A DNA stretch of 64,000 nucleotides, from assembly GCA_002730555.1 (NCBI GenBank), contig PCAM01000016.1:27126-91125 (forward strand), read 5' to 3'. This stretch comes from Chloroflexota bacterium (GTDB taxonomy: Bacteria > Chloroflexota > Dehalococcoidia > Lucifugimonadales > Lucifugimonadaceae). Below are positions 62,223-64,000 of the stretch, in pieces. The notes below the pieces were generated by a model. That model had not been told where the DNA came from, ran no database searches, and saw nothing but the letters and a program-made list of their open reading frames with translations. The number at the start of each line of letters is the position of its first letter. Positions within the stretch are counted from its first letter, which is position 1. Made by a program: the position numbers and the translations under genes.

Positions 62223-63496
62223 TGGAATTGCTAAGGATCGCAACCGCCGGTTCGGTCGACGACGGCAAAAGCACTCTGATCGGTCGATTGCTCTACGACT
62301 CCAAGGCCATCTATGACGACGTGCTTGATGCCGCAGAGGCAGTCAGCAGTCGGCAAAGCGACGAGTATTTCAACCTGGCGCTTCTCACGGACGGCCTGAG
62401 GGCGGAGCGCGAGCAGGGCATCACAATCGACGTGGCGTATCGCTATTTCGCCACGCCCAAACGCAAGTTCATCCTCGCCGACACACCCGGCCACGTTCAG
62501 TACACGCGCAATATGGTCACCGGTGCCTCCACGGCGGACATGGCGCTCATCATCATCGACGCCAGAAACGGCGTGGTCGAGCAGTCCCGCAGGCACGCCG
62601 TGATTGCGTCCCTTCTGGGAATCCGACACATCGCTGTGTGCGTGAACAAGATGGACCTCGTCGACTACGACTACGGTCGGTTCGCCGCAATCCGAGACGA
62701 GTTCCAGAAGCTACTTAACGGTCTGAATGTAGAAGGCGCTCGTTACTTTCCAATCTCAGCCCTCGAAGGCGACAACGTCGTAACGGGCAGCGACACAATG
62801 CCCTGGTACAACGGCGGACCATTGCTGTCTTTCCTGGAGGACATCGACGCAAGCGAAGACCTGATCGACCGACCACTTCGGTTGCCGGTGCAGTACGTTG
62901 TTCGGCCGCTTCGGCACGAGTATCACGACTACCGAAGTTACGCAGGGACCGTCGCCGACGGCATTGTCAGGGTCGGGCAGGACGTAGAGATTCTGCCTTC
63001 AGGAAAAACTTCTCAGATCGCGGCCATCGAGACCCCGGACGGGGAGGCCCAGGAGGCGCCCAGCAAGACGGCTGTTTCGGTACGCCTGGTAGACGATTTT
63101 GATGTTTCTCGTGGCGACATGATCAGCGCAATCGGAAGTTCGCCGCGGACCACGCAGACGTTTGACGCGACGGTCTGCTGGATGAGCGATACGACAGAGT
63201 TACGACAGGGTGCGATGTTGCGGATCAAGCACACAACCCGTACGGCGAAGGCGATGATTACTGGTCTGGACTGCCAGATAGACATCAACACGCTGTCGCC
63301 GGTTCCGGGATGTGCGTCACTGACTCTGAACGACATAGGCCGTGTTTCCATTCGCACCAGCACTCCGCTCGTGTGTGACGACTACGTGTACAACCGGACT
63401 ACCGGCAGTTTCATCTTGATCGATGAGTCGACCAACGAGACAGTGGCAGCTGGAATGATAGGCAGTCCTAATTTTGGGGACTTCGACTCGCTCTAG
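62222..63496 (+). CDS. cysN: Sulfate adenylyltransferase subunit 1 (GTPase)
   Basis: 424 residues, an EF-Tu-like GTPase that drives APS synthesis by CysD. G1 is GSVDDGKS (10-17), switch II ADTPGHVQYTRNM, G4 NKMD (VCVNKMDLV), G5 FPISALEGDNV. Domains 2 and 3 follow (RLPVQYVVRPL..., TVCWMSDTTELRQGAMLRIKH). There is no fused CysC kinase domain, consistent with direct use of APS by the CysH reductase. Normal length. It is the last gene of the sulfate operon in the window. Confidence 0.96.
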   Translation: MELLRIATAGSVDDGKSTLIGRLLYDSKAIYDDVLDAAEAVSSRQSDEYFNLALLTDGLRAEREQGITIDVAYRYFATPKRKFILADTPGHVQYTRNMVTGASTADMALIIIDARNGVVEQSRRHAVIASLLGIRHIAVCVNKMDLVDYDYGRFAAIRDEFQKLLNGLNVEGARYFPISALEGDNVVTGSDTMPWYNGGPLLSFLEDIDASEDLIDRPLRLPVQYVVRPLRHEYHDYRSYAGTVADGIVRVGQDVEILPSGKTSQIAAIETPDGEAQEAPSKTAVSVRLVDDFDVSRGDMISAIGSSPRTTQTFDATVCWMSDTTELRQGAMLRIKHTTRTAKAMITGLDCQIDINTLSPVPGCASLTLNDIGRVSIRTSTPLVCDDYVYNRTTGSFILIDESTNETVAAGMIGSPNFGDFDSL

Positions 63497-63620
63497 TAGC
63501 TTCCTGAAAGTCAGGGAGCGTGTGCGTTTAATCGCTCATACGCACACCGCGTAATCCGCCAACGACTGGCTGCGATCTTTATGTCCCACAGCTATTTAAC
63601 GGCCATCGAGTAGAACTATC

Positions 63621-63695
63621 TCAAGATCCTGGCGTTGCTTCAGGGGTGTTGGAATCCGTCGCGCGAAATCTGCGACCTAGTACCTCCACTTCCAT
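63621..63695 (-). other. Short repeated ORF encoding E-V-E-V-L-G-R-R-F-R, copy 2
   Basis: From ATG 63695 a 24-codon frame encodes MEVEVLGRRFRATDSNTPEA and stops soon after. The core and the upstream AGCAACGAGTAC (plus-strand reading) are shared with 36923-36985. Silent third-position changes (GGT/GGC, CGC/CGT) suggest the peptide was once selected. Confidence 0.45.
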
Positions 63696-63749
63696 CTTCC
63701 CAACTTAGCAACGAGTACCCGGTACCCCCTCCTTCGCCACCTCGCACCG

Positions 63750-63956
63750 CTACTGACCCCGTAGACCGTACGCCACACCTCGACTGACACATAGGGGGCC
63801 TATCGACTCGAACCGCTGCCATGTACGGAGCACGCCAGCGACCCTCGCACCTGATCTGCTGTAGCCGGCAAGTCTCGCGGCCTGGGTTGCGTTGCCGGTC
63901 TCGACGTACTCGGAGACGAACTTCTGGCGACGGAGTGTGAGGGACGTGGATGGCAT
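63750..63956 (-). pseudogene. Phage terminase small-subunit N-terminal fragment, copy 2
   Basis: From ATG 63956 the 68-codon frame encodes LTLRRQKFVSEYVETGNATQ and AARLAGYSRSGARVAGVLR, the N-terminal DNA-binding helices of phage terminase small subunits. It then continues with unrelated residues to a stop. It is far shorter than a full subunit (usually 150 or more residues), and no large terminase subunit or other phage gene is visible. Confidence 0.65.
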
Positions 63957-64000
63957 GAGTGGAGGCGTTTAGATGGTTATCTACGCCTGAAGTACGGTTA

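Larger units (their letters stand above)
63497..64000. other. Window end: gene debris with terminase and VLGRRFR snippets
   Basis: No intact gene. It contains the terminase N-terminal fragment and the repeated short ORF, both on the minus strand, and looks like the edge of an accessory region continuing beyond the window. Confidence 0.5.

Overview
The window reads as a piece of a GC-rich (roughly 60 % G+C), free-living bacterial chromosome, most likely from the phylum Chloroflexota, possibly a Dehalococcoidia/SAR202-type organism. That placement is inference. It rests on dispersed enolase-superfamily dehydratases, HpcH/HpaI aldolases, tandem amidases and a TPP-dependent decarboxylase-like enzyme mixed among housekeeping genes, on many TTG/GTG starts, and on a dnaG-rpoD pair. 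No rRNA is present to settle it. I saw no intact integrase, transposase or CRISPR array.

Layout. 0-5 kb: the 3' end of a PQQ-type beta-propeller gene, a tRNA 3' end left as a probable attachment scar, two MFS exporters and a methyltransferase remnant. 5-10.5 kb: a dGTPase-like gene, dnaG-rpoD with a terminator, and two small membrane/stress proteins. 10.5-15.4 kb (minus strand): a K+ uptake operon (trkH, three RCK-type NAD-binding subunits, a universal stress protein) followed by prephenate dehydratase. 15.8-21 kb: YihY, an HtrA-like protease, an RNA cyclic phosphodiesterase, a DUF4097-like protein, a flavin/F420-type oxidoreductase and an exonuclease-fold protein that has lost its catalytic residues. 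21-32 kb: a phage-terminase remnant, tRNA-Leu(CAA), an HpcH/HpaI aldolase, a glycyl radical enzyme with its divergent activase, a TPP enzyme and an RNA pseudouridine synthase. 32-36 kb: a 1063-residue coiled-coil lipoprotein with an alanine heptad core, then tRNA-Leu(UAA). 36-45.5 kb: a second HpcH/HpaI aldolase, a histidine phosphatase, two enolase-superfamily dehydratases, a HEAT-repeat/sigma-region-4-like fusion and an ABC exporter. 46.6-52.4 kb: gatC-gatA, an inositol-phosphatase-like gene, gamma-carbonic anhydrase and argS. 50.5-55 kb: a cluster of broken genes (cupredoxin, aminoglycoside-phosphotransferase-like kinase, P-loop kinase, GNAT). 54.5-58.2 kb: a GatC-like small protein and two tandem amidases. 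58.6-64 kb: a secreted repeat protein, a SpoU/TrmH methyltransferase, a tRNA-Pro remnant, the assimilatory sulfate operon cysH-cysD-cysN, and a tail with another terminase remnant.

How it fits together. The metabolic genes suggest a heterotroph degrading sugar acids and amides: dehydratases make 2-keto-3-deoxy acids, HpcH/HpaI aldolases cleave such acids, and amidases release ammonia. Sulfate is assimilated through APS. Most intergenic space carries palindromic repeats or decayed genes, so the genome appears to gain and lose genes often. The least explained items are the HEAT/sigma-4 fusion, the giant heptad lipoprotein, the catalytically dead exonuclease homologue, a short repeated element encoding a conserved VLGRRFR peptide, and a dispersed GGGGCG-type palindrome family.
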